Of a stretch of 64,000 nt of DNA, positions 62,023-64,000 are shown in pieces. Origin of the DNA: Edaphobacter sp. (lineage in GTDB: Bacteria; Acidobacteriota; Terriglobia; Terriglobales; Acidobacteriaceae); assembly GCF_028283685.1 (NCBI RefSeq), contig NZ_JAPWKF010000001.1:186001-250000 (forward strand), read 5' to 3'. The notes beneath the pieces were generated by a model, which did no database searches, had not been told where the DNA came from, and saw only the letters and a program-made list of their open reading frames with translations. The position numbers and the translations under genes were made by a program. Numbering within the stretch: position 1 is the first letter of the stretch; every line of letters starts with the position of its first letter.

Positions 62023-63393
62023 TCAGGTATAGACGCGCATGTTCAGAGGCTGGTTGAGCATGTTGTAGGCCTCCGCTCGTTCCGGGAGCATCTCCGACCG
62101 CGTGATCGCCTTGATGGACTGCGCCCATCCCACGATCAGGAAGAAGAGTTCGTAGTTCTGGGCTCCGAGGAAGACGGTGGTGAGGGTGAAGGCTATTCCC
62201 ATAAAGATTCCCAGCAGAGAGAAGATGAAGTGGCGGTCCCGCACAGATCTTGTCTTAAACGCCTGCCGGATAAGGACAAGGATGGTTTCGGCGACGATGA
62301 GAAGGAGCGAGCCTAGCCCGACATATCCCCCACCGAGATAGACCAGGAGATACTCGTTGTCGATGGACGCCTGACCACCGATGTGCGGGTATCCCATGGC
62401 GCCCCATCCCCAGGCACCGCCAGCCTGTGCGATCGGCAGGTAGTTATCGATCAGTTGAGCGCGATACTGCGCCGTCTCTTTTTCGCTTCCATAGTCAGTT
62501 CTGGGGCCAGAGGCATAGTTTCTTGCCGCATAGTAGCCGGGTATGCCAACGATTATCCCAAGGGCGAGGACAAGAGCCGCACGGCGCTTGGGGACTTTAC
62601 TCAGGCCGACCCATGCTATGCACATGGCAAGGATGGTTCCAAGCCATGGACCGCGTGCCTGGGTCGTTAGCAGGGTGAAGCCTATGACACAAAGAACCAG
62701 CCTGGGATTCTTCAGAGGGCTTTTTGAAGAGCTGGCGATATCGTTGCGGACTTTGTACTTGCGGTAGCCCAGCCAGATGGTAAAGATGAGTCCTGCAAAG
62801 TAGACCATGCCGGCAAGCTCGGATTGCGAAAATGGGCCGGCGACCCTACCGAAGCCCCATCGCACGGAGGTGACCCACCCGGACCATTGCCCTGGATAAA
62901 AGTGGCTCCAGAAATATTGGAAGGCATTGGACTTTCTGACGTACTCATACCAGGCGATCGGGCAGCCGATGAAGAGAAGCTGAACGAAACGGGTTACAAA
63001 CTTTACCCGGATACCATTCTGCTCGATCAGCAGCTTGCCGACCATATAGGGAATGACGCCCGTGGCCAGCACGGTGAAATAGGAGAGAATTGCCGCGCTT
63101 GTCTGGCCGGTAGCATATTCGGTGTAACCCCTGCTAAAGAAAAACAGAAGAACCCAGAGGTCGATACGGGTTAGCTTCCAGCGTCCGATGTCATAAACCA
63201 GCATCCCCGCGCCAAGCGGGAGCATGACGGCAATGATCATGTTGATGGGGGGGATGGGGCGGACGGTGAGGTAGTAATCGACAGGGACGAGAAGGAGGAC
63301 CGGTAGAAAGACGTTCAGAAGTGCCGCCGGGGTCTTGCCGCGAAGCATGACAAGGATACAAAGGATGCCCGGAATGAGTGTGGCGAACTCCAT
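62023..63393 (-). CDS. O-antigen ligase / Wzy polymerase-like membrane protein
   Basis: A 456-residue membrane protein with about 11-12 hydrophobic helices. The long periplasmic loop between about residues 290 and 350 includes the Y-A-A-R-N-Y and GPRTDYGSEKETAQYRAQL stretch, and an RGPWLG motif lies before a helix, as in Wzy/WaaL-family proteins. It is therefore likely to polymerise or ligate polysaccharide repeat units. The ATG at 63393 begins MEFATLIPGILCILVM; the frame continues upstream 55 codons without hydrophobic sequence. It converges with the flippase gene. Confidence 0.78.
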   Translation of the reverse strand: MEFATLIPGILCILVMLRGKTPAALLNVFLPVLLLVPVDYYLTVRPIPPINMIIAVMLPLGAGMLVYDIGRWKLTRIDLWVLLFFFSRGYTEYATGQTSAAILSYFTVLATGVIPYMVGKLLIEQNGIRVKFVTRFVQLLFIGCPIAWYEYVRKSNAFQYFWSHFYPGQWSGWVTSVRWGFGRVAGPFSQSELAGMVYFAGLIFTIWLGYRKYKVRNDIASSSKSPLKNPRLVLCVIGFTLLTTQARGPWLGTILAMCIAWVGLSKVPKRRAALVLALGIIVGIPGYYAARNYASGPRTDYGSEKETAQYRAQLIDNYLPIAQAGGAWGWGAMGYPHIGGQASIDNEYLLVYLGGGYVGLGSLLLIVAETILVLIRQAFKTRSVRDRHFIFSLLGIFMGIAFTLTTVFLGAQNYELFFLIVGWAQSIKAITRSEMLPERAEAYNMLNQPLNMRVYT

Positions 63394-63796
63394 GAGGATC
63401 GTCGGCTGGCGGCCTATTGCCCGGCGTTCGCGGGCAGGCCTCTCCAGTATAGGGAGAGATGCCCCAGGATGAAGACAAAAAAGCGAAAGCCTTGATCTAC
63501 CGTGAGAAACAGGATGACATACAAGATGGTTTTGGTATGATTGCCTACGATTCTGCAAATGTTCCCGCTTATACAGCCCCCGGAGCGCTCTCTGGAGCCG
63601 GGAGGCTGTGCGCAGTTTGCCCGACCGGAAACGATGAGCTAACGCTTAAGAGGAATAGTTGATATTCAGGGGCGGTTTATCCTATTGCGAATACCATGCC
63701 ACACCATCCGGCGCTGTCGGCTGTGAATGGTGGAGTTCAGATGGCGATCCCGCAGGACGCCATGTCACAGTTCGCAGAGGCCATTGAAGGAGTTTC
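63394..63796. other. Gap between the divergent Wzy-like gene and the following gene
   Basis: About 400 bp. It must contain the promoters for both sides, but none was clear. A CTCTCC/GGGAGAG hairpin lies at about 63440-63458 and GC-rich short hairpins near 63575-63625. A 67-codon open frame (63459-63662) has no good ribosome site. A 34-codon frame at its right end is listed apart. Confidence 0.4.
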
Positions 63797-63800
63797 ATGA
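63696..63800 (+). CDS. Possible small coupled open frame
   Basis: A 34-codon open frame (MPHHPALSAVNGGVQMAIPQ onward) ends with TGA overlapping the next ATG by 4 bp, as in translationally coupled genes. It has no clear ribosome binding site before its ATG and no recognisable family; it could be a leader peptide or chance. Confidence 0.25.
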   Translation: MPHHPALSAVNGGVQMAIPQDAMSQFAEAIEGVS

Positions 63801-64000
63801 ATCCGGTCATCTTTAAGCCATCGCCGGAGTCGTCACAACAGACCGACGCCGATGTGCCTCCTTCTCAGCAACTCAAACAGCTCAAGCGTGATCTGACGCG
63901 CAGCGTCAGAATGTACCGCACCATCGCGATTACAGTTGGCGCTATCGTGTTCGCTCTGCTGCTTACCTTCGGCCTGCAGCGAGCGCCTTATTATGAGACC
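63797..64000 (+). CDS. Start of a membrane protein, possibly Wzz/GumC-type co-polymerase (partial)
   Basis: The first 68 codons before the window edge. GAAGGAG lies about 5 bp before the ATG. A polar start (NPVIFKPSPESSQQTDADVP) with SQQLKQLKRDLTRSVRMYRT leads to a transmembrane helix (TIAITVGAIVFALLLTFGLQ). Cytoplasmic tail, then membrane helix fits the N-terminus of polysaccharide chain-length or tyrosine-kinase proteins and the context, but too little is present to be sure. Confidence 0.5.
   Translation, partial: MNPVIFKPSPESSQQTDADVPPSQQLKQLKRDLTRSVRMYRTIAITVGAIVFALLLTFGLQRAPYYET

Noticed and set aside
63459..63662. 67-codon open frame in the gap before the last gene
   Set aside because: Ribosome site is too close to its ATG, codon third positions are unlike neighbours, and no homology is recognised.

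Overview
This 64 kb window reads as chromosome of a flagellated, diderm, heterotrophic soil-type bacterium. The best guess is Acidobacteriota (Terriglobia/Acidobacteriaceae, in the manner of Terriglobus, Granulicella or Edaphobacter). The reasons are coding density, moderately high GC, FlgI/FlgH outer rings, LolA-like and PagL-like outer-membrane proteins, and very long Ig-like repeat proteins. This placement is an inference from gene content; no rRNA lies in the window. There is no CRISPR array, transposase, phage gene or tRNA that I can support.

Layout. 1-7.2 kb: the end of zwf, a class III-type sirtuin (cobB), gpmI, a Tat-exported phosphatase, the dnaX-ybaB-recR operon and a small SET-domain methyltransferase. 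7.3-16 kb: a TPR protein and a flagellar block on the minus strand, flgF-flgG-flgA-flgH-flgI-flgJ then flgM-flgK-flgL, with a chemotaxis-type response regulator on the other strand. Sigma-28 promoters are readable before flgM and before the response regulator, and a sigma-54-like -24/-12 element lies before flgF, so the block looks like a two-tier flagellar regulon. 16-25 kb: mixed genes (ftcD, a PagL-like lipid A deacylase, yebC, a secreted metallopeptidase, lysA, a PspC protein, a TPR protein, two small unknowns). 25-45 kb: housekeeping genes rpsO-pnp, serS, pyrD, purH and dgt, interleaved with a DMT transporter, a PfkB kinase, a mercuric-reductase-like flavoprotein, LolA-like and PafA-like exported proteins, two DUF4126 membrane proteins and an M23 peptidase.

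44.3-51.3 kb: a LysR regulator divergent from a complete tripartite RND efflux operon (inner-membrane pump, adaptor, outer-membrane lipoprotein), whose genes overlap by 4 bp at each junction. A symmetric 15-bp operator candidate lies between regulator and operon.

51.3-64 kb: a cell-surface/exopolysaccharide region. A 540-bp gene-free and structured stretch precedes a small orphan gene. Then comes an 8.2-kb reading unit for a lipoprotein with 22 tandem Ig-like repeats of about 76 residues, ending in a carbohydrate-binding-like and clan GH-A-like glycosidase module. Three single-base insertions (near 57485, 58353 and 58467-58470) break this unit, but protein similarity continues through them and the original frame returns after the third. 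It is followed by a Wzx-type flippase, a Wzy/O-antigen-ligase-like protein and the start of a membrane protein that may be a Wzz/GumC co-polymerase. The giant protein is the most unusual object in the window and probably acts on, or anchors to, the exopolysaccharide made by its neighbours.
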